NCBI RefSeq assembly: GCF_051027545.1
Contig: NZ_CP194902.1
Location: 4,278,001-4,342,000 of the forward strand
DNA from: Methylocaldum sp002005105
GTDB lineage: Bacteria; Pseudomonadota; Gammaproteobacteria; Methylococcales; Methylococcaceae
Length of the DNA: 64,000 nucleotides
Direction: 5' to 3'
Position numbers and translations under genes: made by a program. Of this stretch, positions 26,509 through 36,357 are shown in pieces; positions within the stretch are counted from its first letter, which is position 1; each line of letters starts with the position of its first letter. The notes beneath the pieces are model-generated. The model was not told the DNA's origin and searched no databases. It saw only the letters and a list, made by a program, of their open reading frames with translations.

Positions 26509-29205
26509 TCAACCGGCGCTTGCGTCCGAATCCAGCCGCGCGACGCGGTCATGCAGCGCTGCGGCGATGCGCTGCTCCGGACGCTCGCCCCGGCCCTCCC
26601 GCTCCAGTTCGTCCGCCGTCGCCGGCGGACCGAAGCGCACCTCGATCGGCCGGAAACGTGGCACCCAGCTCCCCACCGGCAGCGCCATGTAACTTCCGCC
26701 GATCCAGACCGGGACGGCCGGCACGCGCGCCGCCCGGAGCAGCAGACCGATCCCGGTCTCGAACGGCCGGAGCTTTCCGCTTTCGGAACGGCCGCTCTCG
26801 GCGAACCACACCAGATTGTTGCCCCGCTTGAGCGCCAATACGGCCAGGGCGAGACTGGCTAAAGGACCCCGCCGGGGATCGACAGGCAGCGTGCCGGTCG
26901 AACGGCTGGCCTGCCGCATCAACGCGTTCCGAAACATGACCCCGGTATAACCCGCCCAACAGGTTCTCGGGAGTTGTTCACGGGGCAGGACCGCGGCAAT
27001 GGCCATGGGGTCGAGATAGCTGACATGGTTCGGCGCCAGAATGAACGGCCCATTCTTCGGCAGGTGCTCCTGTCCTTCGGCCTTGACGTCGAACGCCCGT
27101 TCCATCAGCCAGCGGTCGAAGCCGAACAAAAGAACGCCCAGAGCGCTCGACCAGGTTCCCGGCGGCTCGACCCAGGCGCGTTGGTCCGCGCCCACCAAGG
27201 CTTCCGGCTGAGACAGCCGGGCCAACGGGTCCTTGACTTCGCCCGCCAGGCCGCCGCCCGCTTCGGCGCCTTCCCGCAACAGATCGCGGACGGTTTGCAC
27301 GCGGCTGATGGTTTCCTCGTCGAGATCGACCCCGGTGGCCGCGCCCATTTCGAGGGTCAGCGTCAGCCATTCGAGCGAATCCACGCCCAGATCGAGCTGG
27401 AGATTCGTATCCGGCATCAGCCGCACGTCGGGAAAGCGCTCGGCCAGCCATTGCCAGATTTGGCGGGCGTTCGGTGCCTCCAGCAATTGCTGGTCTTCGG
27501 GCGCCATCCGTTCGAAGGGCAAGGGACCCGTTTCCCCGGCCGCCGCCTTTCCCTTCTGTTTGGCCTTCTCGTAAATTTCGTCGAGCTCATGCCGCCTAAG
27601 CTTGCCGAGGTGCGTCCGGGGCAGCGGGTCCGGCGTGATGACGTAATCGCCGATTCGATTGTGCGAGGGCAATCGACCGGACTGCGCCTCGACGTCCTTG
27701 CGGATCAGCGCTTCGAGGTCCCCGCCCTCGCGGGTCGCGGCCGGTGCCGGCACGATCAGGGCCACCAGCCGGCCCTTTTTCTCCAGCACGGCGACTTCCT
27801 TGATGTGCGGGCCCTGGCCCAGAATCTCCTCGACGTACTCGGGACGGATGTTTTCGCCGCCGGGCAGCACGATCATTTCCGAAGCCCGCCCGACGAGGCG
27901 CAGGTATCCGCCGTCCAAATAGCCGAGATCGCCGGTACGGAAAAAACCGTCGGGGGTGAACGCCTCCCGTGTCTTGTCGGGCAGATTTCGGTAGCCCGAG
28001 AAGACGTTGGTGCCTCTGGCCAGCACCTCGCCGTGTTCGGCCGGAGGCTCGGGTTCCGCGATGCGGATTTCGACGCCGGGCAGCGGCGTCCCGGCGGTAT
28101 CGAGACGGCTCCGGCCGGGCACGTTGAACGTCAGCACCGGCGAGGTTTCGGTCAGGCCGTAACCCGTTGCCATGTCAAAACCCAGGCCGACCAGCTTGAA
28201 CGCCAGGTCCGGCGCGAGCATCGCGCCGCCGCACAGCATCATGCGCAGATCCGGGGCGAACTGACGGTGCAGCGAAAGGAATAACCCGCGGCCGATGGTA
28301 AGGTCCGAATGCCGGCGCAGCGCGCTCGCGAGATCCAGGCCGAGATGAAACAGCTTGTCCGCCAAAATTCCGTGCTGCCGGACTTGGGTTTCGATCGCTC
28401 CGAACAGCGCCTCGTACATGCGCGGAACCCCGACCAGGAATGTGGCCTTCCCTTCCCTGAGCGCCCGCAACAGTTCGGGCCCGGTCAGCGACAGCGGAAA
28501 GATGAAGGGAACTCCTGCGGCAAGCGGCGTCAGCAAGCCTATGGTGAAGGGATAGACGTGATGCAGAGGCAGCGGCAGCAGAAAGCGTTCCTGTTCTCCG
28601 ACCACGTGAAGATCGAGTATGGCCTGGAGATTGCTTGCGAGGTTCCGATGGCTGAGCGGCACCCCTTTCGGTGGACCGGTCGTCCCGGAGGTGTAGAAAA
28701 GCACGGCGATGTCCTCCGGTGCGGCCGGAGTACCCGGCTTTTCCGCATCGGAGCAATGGCGCCGCCAATCGAACTCGTCACCCCGTTCCGCATCCAGCAG
28801 GATCGGACGGAGATCGCGTTTGAGACCTAAGCGATCGAGGCGCTGGAGCTGACGGCGCGTGGTGAACAACCAGCCGACCCCGCTGTCGGCCAGCACGTGC
28901 CGGAGGTCCTCGTCGCCCATCTGGGCATCGATCAGAACCGGCACGATCCCCGCCGCGATCGAGCCGAGACAGGCCACCACCCATTCCGGACTATTGGGCG
29001 CAAAAAGGCCCACGGCATCGCCCGGCCGCAATCCCGATTCGACTAGCCCGGCCCCCAAGCGCTGCACGGAGCGGGCGAGCTTCCCGTAAGACCAGGTTTC
29101 GGTGCGCTTTTTCAGAAACGCCACAATCGCCGGCTTGCCGCCCTGCCCTTCGAGCGCCCGGATCAATTGCTGCAAGGTGTCTATCGCCACGGCTCCGTCC
29201 CTCAT
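26509..29205 (-). CDS. Acyl-ACP/CoA synthetase - acyl carrier - acyltransferase fusion
   Basis: The 898-residue protein joins three domains. Residues about 10-520 form an AMP-binding synthetase with the P-loop LFYTSGTTGPPKG at 169-181. Residues about 560-650 form an acyl carrier domain with the phosphopantetheine site Ser610 in LGVDSLEW. Residues about 690-898 form a PlsC acyltransferase with NHVSYLD at 726-732 (His727, Asp732) and FAESGRSESGKLRPF. It probably activates a fatty acid, loads it on its own carrier and transfers it to a lysophospholipid, like Aas. The ATG at 29205 lacks a clear ribosome binding site; a GTG five codons later (29190) has AGGGA in front and may be the true start. 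Confidence 0.88.
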   Translation of the reverse strand: MRDGAVAIDTLQQLIRALEGQGGKPAIVAFLKKRTETWSYGKLARSVQRLGAGLVESGLRPGDAVGLFAPNSPEWVVACLGSIAAGIVPVLIDAQMGDEDLRHVLADSGVGWLFTTRRQLQRLDRLGLKRDLRPILLDAERGDEFDWRRHCSDAEKPGTPAAPEDIAVLFYTSGTTGPPKGVPLSHRNLASNLQAILDLHVVGEQERFLLPLPLHHVYPFTIGLLTPLAAGVPFIFPLSLTGPELLRALREGKATFLVGVPRMYEALFGAIETQVRQHGILADKLFHLGLDLASALRRHSDLTIGRGLFLSLHRQFAPDLRMMLCGGAMLAPDLAFKLVGLGFDMATGYGLTETSPVLTFNVPGRSRLDTAGTPLPGVEIRIAEPEPPAEHGEVLARGTNVFSGYRNLPDKTREAFTPDGFFRTGDLGYLDGGYLRLVGRASEMIVLPGGENIRPEYVEEILGQGPHIKEVAVLEKKGRLVALIVPAPAATREGGDLEALIRKDVEAQSGRLPSHNRIGDYVITPDPLPRTHLGKLRRHELDEIYEKAKQKGKAAAGETGPLPFERMAPEDQQLLEAPNARQIWQWLAERFPDVRLMPDTNLQLDLGVDSLEWLTLTLEMGAATGVDLDEETISRVQTVRDLLREGAEAGGGLAGEVKDPLARLSQPEALVGADQRAWVEPPGTWSSALGVLLFGFDRWLMERAFDVKAEGQEHLPKNGPFILAPNHVSYLDPMAIAAVLPREQLPRTCWAGYTGVMFRNALMRQASRSTGTLPVDPRRGPLASLALAVLALKRGNNLVWFAESGRSESGKLRPFETGIGLLLRAARVPAVPVWIGGSYMALPVGSWVPRFRPIEVRFGPPATADELEREGRGERPEQRIAAALHDRVARLDSDASAG

Positions 29206-29483
29206 CGGGCAAACTGCCCGGTAATCCTTAGAAAAACCAGGCCGCGGGTACGTTCCCGTTGCCGTGATTCGAGAAACCTCGGAAAATCGTGCCGGTAGCG
29301 ACCGTCGACATCTCGGCGCCGGCATGTCCCGACTCTGTTACGCTCGTCTCGAACGTTTCGTGCCGTCATGGAAAGTGGCCCCGCCGAATGCCCGAACGAA
29401 GCGGCCGTAAAACAGTCCTAAAGTTGGGGCTTTTTACAGCCAGCGATCGCTCCAGTTCATCCTGAAAGGAATCACGGTGCACG

Positions 29484-30548
29484 ATGAGCCAGCTCAGAAA
29501 TTCCCAAACCATACCGGATCTGCGCAAGATGAGAATCAATCCCGACTATTGGTATCCGCTCGCCTGGGCGCATCAAGTCGGAAAAGCCAAGGTTCTCGGA
29601 GCCGTATTCGCCGGCCGGCCTATCGCCATCGCCCGGACCCAATCGGGCAAGATATTCGCCTTGGAAGACCGCTGCGCCCATCGCCAGTTTCCGCTTAGCC
29701 TGGGGGTTGTCTGCGGCGACCATCTTCAATGCGGATACCACGCCTGGCGATATGACCAACACGGGCGGATCTCGGCGATTCCTTACGCCGGACCCGATAC
29801 CGTACCGCCGCCCGGCGTTCGCTCCTATCCCTGCCGAGAGGCCTATGGAGCGATCTTCGTGTTTCCGGGCCATCCGGATTTGGCGGACCAGGTTCCGCTG
29901 CCCGAGATTGCGCTTCGCGATTCCCCCGATTACAAGCCCATGTGCTTTTCCCGGCAGGTCGATTGTCATTATTCGTTCATGCACGAGAACCTGATGGATA
30001 TGAATCATCAATTCCTGCATCGGCGGTTGATGGGCAAGATCAGACCGGAGCTGCTCGGCACAGCCAGGGGCGACGGATGGGTCGAAGCGAGGTATCACTT
30101 CCATCATCTGGGCGGGCGCCGGCATTCAGGGTCCGATCTTCTCTCGTTCGGCGGCGACCACGCGGAAAAGGAATACGACGTCATGACCATCCGGACCGAG
30201 TATCCCTACCAAACCCTAACGATCGCGGGGCGCGACTCCGAATTTCCGAGCGTCGGTTTGTGGTGCGTCTACGTGCCGAAAGACCCGGACCAAAAAACCA
30301 ATCAAAGCTTCGGCATTCTGATGATCCGGAAACCCCGGATTCCCGGCTTGATTCATGTGCTATGGCCGCTCCTCCGCCATTTTGCGGAAGCGGTGTTCGC
30401 CGAGGACCGCATGGCGGTGGAAGCGGAACAGCGGGCTTATGACGAACTGGGGAGAGATCGAAACCAGGAAGTCTATCCCGTCACGCTCGCCGTTCGGGAG
30501 TTGCTGATATCCAGGGGAATCGCCCCGAAACCGGATGAATGCGGTTGA
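29484..30548 (+). CDS. Rieske non-haem iron oxygenase, alpha subunit type
   Basis: This 354-residue protein has the Rieske [2Fe-2S] ligands Cys64, His66, Cys83 and His86 (CAH...CGYH) and, in the C-terminal catalytic half, MHENLMDMNHQFLHRRLMG, which provides the mononuclear iron histidines. Length and layout fit single-component-type ring-hydroxylating or O-demethylating oxygenases such as the vanillate demethylase/pheophorbide oxygenase group. No reductase or ferredoxin gene lies next to it. AAGGA is about 12 bases before the ATG. It diverges from the acyl-ACP synthetase fusion, suggesting shared control of a lipid-related task; the substrate is unknown. Confidence 0.88.
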   Translation: MSQLRNSQTIPDLRKMRINPDYWYPLAWAHQVGKAKVLGAVFAGRPIAIARTQSGKIFALEDRCAHRQFPLSLGVVCGDHLQCGYHAWRYDQHGRISAIPYAGPDTVPPPGVRSYPCREAYGAIFVFPGHPDLADQVPLPEIALRDSPDYKPMCFSRQVDCHYSFMHENLMDMNHQFLHRRLMGKIRPELLGTARGDGWVEARYHFHHLGGRRHSGSDLLSFGGDHAEKEYDVMTIRTEYPYQTLTIAGRDSEFPSVGLWCVYVPKDPDQKTNQSFGILMIRKPRIPGLIHVLWPLLRHFAEAVFAEDRMAVEAEQRAYDELGRDRNQEVYPVTLAVRELLISRGIAPKPDECG

Positions 30549-30983
30549 GAGGCTGAACCATCGGCGCAGTATCGAATCAAAGCTCGGGCAAAGGCTCGCG
30601 GTAGGGTGTTCCCCGGATTTTCGCCCTGATTCCTGCAATCCGCGGTCTTGGCGGAAACCGACATGAGAAGAGGAAACTGGATCCGGACATCCTTGTCCGT
30701 TGCGATCACCGTCCCGTGAACGCAGAAGCCGTGCCTTGGCGATCCAGTTATAGCCTTGTCCGTCGACTATTGGGATGCTTTTCCCGGCGAGTTCCGCTGT
30801 CCCTTCGCAGCATCCCACAGTCCCAACCGAAACCTTCTTGTTTCGGGCTCACATGCACCGTCTGCATGGAAGTGAAGTTTATTAAACCCGACTCTGACGC
30901 TTTCCGATATACGCCCGACTCCGTAGGTAATTGTTCGTAAAGGGATAACCAGGCAGCAACATTCGGTTCGCTTCCGAACGGGA
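30549..30983. other. Gap without a recognisable gene
   Basis: No open frame here has a ribosome binding site or a family pattern. A short CGGAC/GTCCG stem near 30690-30706 is the only structure noticed. The gap separates the Rieske gene from a convergent hydrolase gene. Confidence 0.5.
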
Positions 30984-32102
30984 TCAGCGCGCGCGGGCAT
31001 GAACCCAACGCATGATTTCCGGCCACAGGCTGCGGTGGGCCTCCTGCCCTACCAGCATGCCGACGTGCTGGAGCGAAACGCCGACATCCCCGCCATACCA
31101 GAGCACCGTGGTATCCCGGCTCCGCACCGCGCGATGGAAAGGCAACACCGCTTGAGGCGGGACGATACGGCAGTTCGGGTCCACGGCGCTGAGAACCGGA
31201 GCCTCGACGAGCCGCGGGGCTACTTTATGGCCGTTGATCGAAAGATTCCCCCGCATGAAACGGTCCTCGCGATACAGCCACTCGACGATTTCCTCGAATA
31301 GCGCCGGCGCCATGGACATTTCGTCGCATGCCCAACGCTCCACGGCCAGATAGGTTCGCTGAGCCTGCGGGTCGCCGAGGCTTCGAAACCCGTTCAATAA
31401 GCGGCGCCAACCGAAGGTCAAAGGATCCGCGAGGAACGAGCACCCGCTAAGCAGCGAACCGGCCACAGGGGCTACGACCGCGGTCAAGTATTGCGCCGGC
31501 GGAGCCGTGGCGATCCAGCGGTCGATCAGTCCCACATCCCGCCCGAAATGCAGCGGAGCGCCCAAAAGAATCAATCCTTTGACGCACTCCGGATGCAAGG
31601 CCGCAAAAAAAGTGGCCAAGGTTCCCCCCAACGAATGCCCGGCCAGGAAAACCGGCCCGTTTCCTCGTTCTTTTCCGATGGCCCTGACACTGTCGAGAAT
31701 CAGACGGTCGGCATAGTCGGCCAGACCGAAGGATTGGCCGATACGGCCGGGACGTTCCCAGCACACCAGATAAACCGACAGGCCGCTCTCCAGTCCGCGC
31801 CGGACCACGCTGGCCCAGGGCACCAGGTCCCAAATGTAGGCGCGCTTGATCGGTGCCGGAACGATCAGCAGGACCGGCCCGGCCTCGGGCTCGGGCTCGG
31901 GTTCGGGACCATAGCGTCTGAGCGTGAGACCGGGCGCGGACATCACTGTCCGGAACGGCGTCTCCTCCCGCCCGAAGCCGGTCAGATCGAACCACAGGCC
32001 GAGATCGCGGCGGAACCGATCGATCGGTTCGAATAACCACGTGTCCAGATTCGGATAGAACCCCTGACGGGTCGCAAAATCATCCGTCACATCATCGTCC
32101 AT
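30984..32102 (-). CDS. Alpha/beta hydrolase related to PHA synthases
   Basis: The 372-residue protein resembles PhaC-type enzymes in the segments VLLIVPAPIKRAYIWDL and GLSVYLVCWERPG. Its nucleophile elbow is GHSLGG with Ser instead of the Cys of PHA synthases, so it should act as an esterase, lipase or depolymerase rather than a polymerase. The acid is probably Asp in SAVDPNCRIV and the base His in SLQHVGMLVG. A Pro-Glu repeat (PEPEPEPE) lies near residue 70. No signal peptide. The ATG at 32102 has AGG nine bases upstream; the TTG at 32111 is an alternative. Confidence 0.83.
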   Translation of the reverse strand: MDDDVTDDFATRQGFYPNLDTWLFEPIDRFRRDLGLWFDLTGFGREETPFRTVMSAPGLTLRRYGPEPEPEPEAGPVLLIVPAPIKRAYIWDLVPWASVVRRGLESGLSVYLVCWERPGRIGQSFGLADYADRLILDSVRAIGKERGNGPVFLAGHSLGGTLATFFAALHPECVKGLILLGAPLHFGRDVGLIDRWIATAPPAQYLTAVVAPVAGSLLSGCSFLADPLTFGWRRLLNGFRSLGDPQAQRTYLAVERWACDEMSMAPALFEEIVEWLYREDRFMRGNLSINGHKVAPRLVEAPVLSAVDPNCRIVPPQAVLPFHRAVRSRDTTVLWYGGDVGVSLQHVGMLVGQEAHRSLWPEIMRWVHARAR

Positions 32103-32344
32103 GGACAACAACCTAAAGAATCGCCCCTTCCCGATATCGACCCGGACACTTCACGAAAACTCCCCGAGATCGGCCGAAATCGTCGGCAGACCCGAAACGA
32201 AGTTTTGTGCTTAAATTTGCGGCTGACTCAAGATCCAAATGGGGGGCTCATGGTTCGCTCAACACCGGCCACGGGCGCATAGGAATCTCATCCGTTCATG
32301 GAGGGCTTATCGAACAATTAAACCAATAAGAGGAGCACAAGCTC

Positions 32345-34021
32345 GTGAGCATTGCCAACGTCCCAATCCGTCCGCCGTTACGGGTTCTTAATGACTTTTG
32401 CCGCCCCGGCTATAGCGGCCGGATTCTGTCCATATCGAGATTTCCCGGCGGCCGGATCGCGCTGATGTGCTCCGCGCTCACCTTGGTCGCCGGCAATGTC
32501 TCGCAAGCGGAGACCTTAGAGACGACTTCGTTCGTGCCGGCAACGCCCGAGGAACAGTTCGGTTACGATTTCGCCAGCTATGTGCCCGTTATGCGGCCGG
32601 TGGAAGGCACGGCGGACGTCTTCTCTCCCGCCGGCCTGAACCAGTTGCACATGTGGTCGGTAGACGTCGAGGCGTTCCAGTCGTTCGCCGAGAGCGCGGG
32701 AATCGCCCCGGAAGTGGGCCTGTCGCCCATGCAGTTCATCCGTCCGGATGGCTCCATCGTTTCCTTCGAGAGCGCTCAATCGATGAGCGACTACATCAAC
32801 ACCTACGATGCCCTCGCAGCGAATTCGGGAAACGTCCCGAGCAATGGCGCGCTGTACCGGTTTTCCTCGTTTGATGCCATACGCTCGCAGATCACCGGGA
32901 ACAGCGTGAGCTACAACGGCGCGGTGGATTCGCTGTTCTGCGGCAGCACCGGACTGGGCGGCAGCTACGATTCGGCCCTGGCGATTTATCACTGTCTGTT
33001 CGGCGCGGCGCAAGGCGCCCTGCCCGCCGCGCAGCAGATCAATCAGCTGAATTTCGTGGATTTTCAGTTCAACCGTCCGACGTCCGAAATGGCCCGCAGC
33101 CTCAACCTGATGCGCGGAATGCGCATGGCGCAACAAAAAGCCGATGAAGAGATTCAGGGCACGAACGGCGGGGCGAGCGGCGACCAGTATCTGATGCTGG
33201 GCAACCTCGGACTGTTCTTTTCCGCCGGCGGAAGCTTCGGCGACGTCAACACGCGCCAATCCTTGCCCGGCTATGCCATCAATCGACGCACGGTAACCGT
33301 CGGTCCCGATTACCAGGTGACCGATTGGCTACGGACGGGCCTGCTGTTCAACTATGTCAGCACCAGTTCGGACTTGGTTCAGGGGCTAGGCACTTTTAGG
33401 GCCGATAGCTTCCGGTTTACGCCATTCCTGACCTTCGTCCCCTTCGAGAACGCCTATGTCGACTTGACCATCGGCTATGCCCTTCACGACAACCGGTCGG
33501 AACGCCGGTCGTTCGGCGTGAACTACGAGGCCAACTACACCGGCGACGAGTACAGCGCCGCATTGGGGGCGGGATATAACTTCAATTGGGGCGGCTTGAA
33601 CGTCATCCCGTACGTCCAGGCGGCGGGGATTTCGACCGAAATCAACCGGTTCCGCGAACGAAGCGACAGCGGCGTCGGAATCACCATGGGGAAGCAATAT
33701 CGGGATTCGGTAACCACCACCGTGGGAACCGAGCTCAACTACGTCTGGAGCACCCCGTATGGCGTGGTTCTGCCCCGCGTTTTCGGAGAGTGGGTCCACG
33801 AATACCGCAACAGCAGCCAGGCTATCACGAACACCCTCGGGCTCGGCGGGTTCGCGACGTCATTCGTGACGCCCGATCCCATACGCAATTGGGCCAACGT
33901 GGGCTTTGGCGCACAGTTTGTGATGCCCAACTCGGTTTCGGCATTCGTGAACTACACCAGCCTGATCATCAGCGGCGCCACCAACCATACCCTGGAAGGC
34001 GGCGTAAGATGGGACTTTTGA
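32345..34021 (+). CDS. Outer-membrane protein with autotransporter-like beta-barrel
   Basis: The 558-residue protein begins with GTG, preceded by AGAGGAG, and has a long N-terminal extension before a signal-like hydrophobic stretch (RIALMCSALTLVAGNVSQAE, residues about 38-57). About residues 60-270 form a passenger with one Cys pair. The C-terminal 270 residues show alternating hydrophobic strands and end in Phe (GGVRWDF), the signature of a barrel inserted by the BAM complex and similar to the autotransporter domain. It lies 100 bases upstream of a secreted diheme cytochrome on the same strand, so the pair may act together at the cell surface. Confidence 0.8.
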   Translation: MSIANVPIRPPLRVLNDFCRPGYSGRILSISRFPGGRIALMCSALTLVAGNVSQAETLETTSFVPATPEEQFGYDFASYVPVMRPVEGTADVFSPAGLNQLHMWSVDVEAFQSFAESAGIAPEVGLSPMQFIRPDGSIVSFESAQSMSDYINTYDALAANSGNVPSNGALYRFSSFDAIRSQITGNSVSYNGAVDSLFCGSTGLGGSYDSALAIYHCLFGAAQGALPAAQQINQLNFVDFQFNRPTSEMARSLNLMRGMRMAQQKADEEIQGTNGGASGDQYLMLGNLGLFFSAGGSFGDVNTRQSLPGYAINRRTVTVGPDYQVTDWLRTGLLFNYVSTSSDLVQGLGTFRADSFRFTPFLTFVPFENAYVDLTIGYALHDNRSERRSFGVNYEANYTGDEYSAALGAGYNFNWGGLNVIPYVQAAGISTEINRFRERSDSGVGITMGKQYRDSVTTTVGTELNYVWSTPYGVVLPRVFGEWVHEYRNSSQAITNTLGLGGFATSFVTPDPIRNWANVGFGAQFVMPNSVSAFVNYTSLIISGATNHTLEGGVRWDF

Positions 34022-34121
34022 TGGTATAAGTAAATTCACGGCGTTCTCCGCGATACGGAGTAGATGCTGCGGCCTCGAATCTAAAATCTAAATCAGGCAG
34101 ACCCAGCCAAGGATGGTTTCT

Positions 34122-36125
34122 ATGCGATTACGACCAGAAGTTTGGCTCGTTATGCTGCTTTCGGTGCTCTTCATCAGCGATGGCTTGGTCTATGTCTTCT
34201 TTTTCGCGGATCTGGCCATTCCCGGTACACCGGAGACGAGCCAAACGCTAACCCCGAAAGCCAGGGGGACTCCGCAGGAAATCGGCTCCTACGACGTATT
34301 GGGCCGAACCGTCGGCAAAGCCGAGGCGGCCAGACTCCTGCAGACGGCCGACGGAAAACGCAACCTCGCGCCGGCGAATGGAGCCGTGGAGATCACCCGT
34401 GAGTTGTTGGAGCTCGGGCGTCGGGCATTCTACGAGGAGACTTACGGCAACGAAGTCTTCTTGACGGATGTCGTCGGCGTCATCGACGGGCCCATTGACC
34501 TATGGAAACTGGCGAAAGCCACGATGGCGCTGGGCGGAGAGCCGACCACCAACCTCCAGGTTCAGCTGGACCGCGACGTAACGATCGGAGGGCGGACCTT
34601 CAGGCGGGGCACGTGGGTCAATACCGGCCTGGATGTGCCGGCGGGCGGACTCATTCCGCTCGGCATGCGGGTTTTTCTGCAGCAGGGACAGATCCGGGTC
34701 GGCATGACCTGCGCCGCGTGTCACGCGACGGTCGATCCATCCACCGGCGCCATCATCGAAGGCGCGCCGAATGCGGATGTGAATCCCGGCTTGTTACTGG
34801 CTTTCGCCACCAATTCGGCCGCCTTCTTTCGCCAGACCGACGTCAACCCGATGCGCCTGCCCCCCGGCGATCATATTTATCTCAAGACCGACGACCGAAA
34901 CGCCCGTCTGCCCGACCCGCGGGCGGTCGAGGACGCCGTGGACGCTGCCCTGCTGGCATGGCCGCCCGGCAACTTCGATTCCACCGGCGATCTTCAAAAC
35001 AATCCGACTCAGATTCCGACATCCTACACCTTCGGCGCCTGGCCCTACGGTTGGAGCGGTTTCGCCTCGACCGGCTGGTTCCATGGGCTGACCACGCTGA
35101 ACGCCAATGTCCACGGCACCAATTCGGACATGACCACCGGCGCGGATTCTAGCGAGTCCTTGCTGGGCATCGACAAGGAAACCTATCTGGGCGTCATCCT
35201 GCAGCGCTCCGCGAACGAGGGCTTCCGGCTGTCCGAAGGCGAACAGCCCTCGCTGTTCTTCAAGCGCATCGATCCGACGCCCGGAACGCCCGGAATGAAT
35301 CAGGCCGTTACCATGCCGGGCTATCCGAAAGGCTCGATTTTCATTTTGGATGGGCTGATGCCCAACACGCCGGGAATGCCCGTTGCGGCGCAACTCAACG
35401 GCATGTCGGCCTGGCAGAACACCTTGTCGCCGCCGCCCAGTCCATCCGACGATAAGGAGGCGATACGGCGCGGCGCACGACTATTTTCGAAGGCTGGCTG
35501 TATCAACTGCCATAGCGCTCCAAACTTCACCAACAATCGCGTCCTTCCTCAGCCGACCCTCGGCACGCACCCGTCGCGCGCCAAGGCGCTGGCCGCATTC
35601 TGGTGGAGCTTCGTACCGCCAAAGACCTATCCCGCCGACGTGCCGGTGCCCCTGCCGGCGAATCCCGAGATGCTGCCCGTGCCGACCGATATCACTCCGG
35701 AGGAAGATCAGCGATTGGCCTATGCCCAGGGCAATCCCGCCGGCGGTTATAAAGTGCCCAAGCTCGTCGGCATTCGGGTCAGCGCGCCTTATCTGCACGA
35801 CGGCGGCGTCGCCGCGGGACCCGAGGCATTTCGCCGCGAGGGCGACCGCATGGTCGTCGCCAAGACCGACCAACTCGGCATGAGCTTTCTCTTTCGCGGT
35901 ATGGCCCCAGACCCTCGCAATAGTTTGCGGGCGTTGCTCGACCGGGATTTGCGCGCCTCTGTCGTCGCGGCCAACCGAGCCGATCCGCGCCTCCAAAAAG
36001 CCAATGTGGACGGCAGCGGCCATGAGGTTTGGGTGGATAAAGAAGGCGGCTATACCCTGCGAGACCAGGACGACCTGATGGCGTTTCTGCTCTCGCTGGA
36101 CGACGAGCCGATCGTGCTGCCCTGA
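34122..36125 (+). CDS. Secreted diheme cytochrome c, RoxA/RoxB-like
   Basis: The 667-residue protein has an N-terminal signal or anchor helix (residues about 6-28) and two haem c sites: CAACH at 197-201 and CINCH at 460-464. The second half ends with YLHDGGVAAGPEAF, a segment typical of the bacterial diheme peroxidase/MauG superfamily. Size, two widely spaced haems and secretion resemble the rubber oxygenases RoxA and RoxB, which cleave polyisoprene; this assignment is tentative because the key distal residues cannot be aligned here. The ATG at 34122 has AAGG nine bases upstream; the ATG at 34113 is too close to it. Probably in an operon with the barrel protein before it. Confidence 0.8.
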   Translation: MRLRPEVWLVMLLSVLFISDGLVYVFFFADLAIPGTPETSQTLTPKARGTPQEIGSYDVLGRTVGKAEAARLLQTADGKRNLAPANGAVEITRELLELGRRAFYEETYGNEVFLTDVVGVIDGPIDLWKLAKATMALGGEPTTNLQVQLDRDVTIGGRTFRRGTWVNTGLDVPAGGLIPLGMRVFLQQGQIRVGMTCAACHATVDPSTGAIIEGAPNADVNPGLLLAFATNSAAFFRQTDVNPMRLPPGDHIYLKTDDRNARLPDPRAVEDAVDAALLAWPPGNFDSTGDLQNNPTQIPTSYTFGAWPYGWSGFASTGWFHGLTTLNANVHGTNSDMTTGADSSESLLGIDKETYLGVILQRSANEGFRLSEGEQPSLFFKRIDPTPGTPGMNQAVTMPGYPKGSIFILDGLMPNTPGMPVAAQLNGMSAWQNTLSPPPSPSDDKEAIRRGARLFSKAGCINCHSAPNFTNNRVLPQPTLGTHPSRAKALAAFWWSFVPPKTYPADVPVPLPANPEMLPVPTDITPEEDQRLAYAQGNPAGGYKVPKLVGIRVSAPYLHDGGVAAGPEAFRREGDRMVVAKTDQLGMSFLFRGMAPDPRNSLRALLDRDLRASVVAANRADPRLQKANVDGSGHEVWVDKEGGYTLRDQDDLMAFLLSLDDEPIVLP

Positions 36126-36294
36126 CGCGCGTTGGAGCGCTTTTTCACCGCCGTAGCACACCACGCTTTTTGTAGGCCGCGCTTCGCGTGCAAATCGGCT
36201 CCAGGCCGATTGGTCCGGCACATTATCCCGGTTCTATTTGGCCTCGCGTCCAATTTCTTACACTTAGAGCGGCTGTCGGATTGGTTTACGGCTT

Positions 36295-36353
36295 GTGGGA
36301 GCGGGCTTTAGCCCGCGATCGAGCGATTATCGCGGGCTAAAGCCCGCTCCCAC
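36295..36353. repeat. Perfect 25-base inverted repeat
   Basis: The arm GTGGGAGCGGGCTTTAGCCC plus GCGAT faces its exact complement across nine bases. It stands 58 bases after a chance-looking GAGCGG run and directly before the MITE at 36358. It resembles dispersed palindromes of gammaproteobacteria and could also serve as a terminator for the cytochrome gene, though it lies 170 bases downstream and lacks a T-tract. Confidence 0.85.
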
Positions 36354-36357
36354 ACTA

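Noticed and set aside
26974..28284. 436-codon + strand frame
   Set aside because: Antisense to the synthetase fusion, whose P-loop, carrier Ser and acyltransferase motifs are clear.
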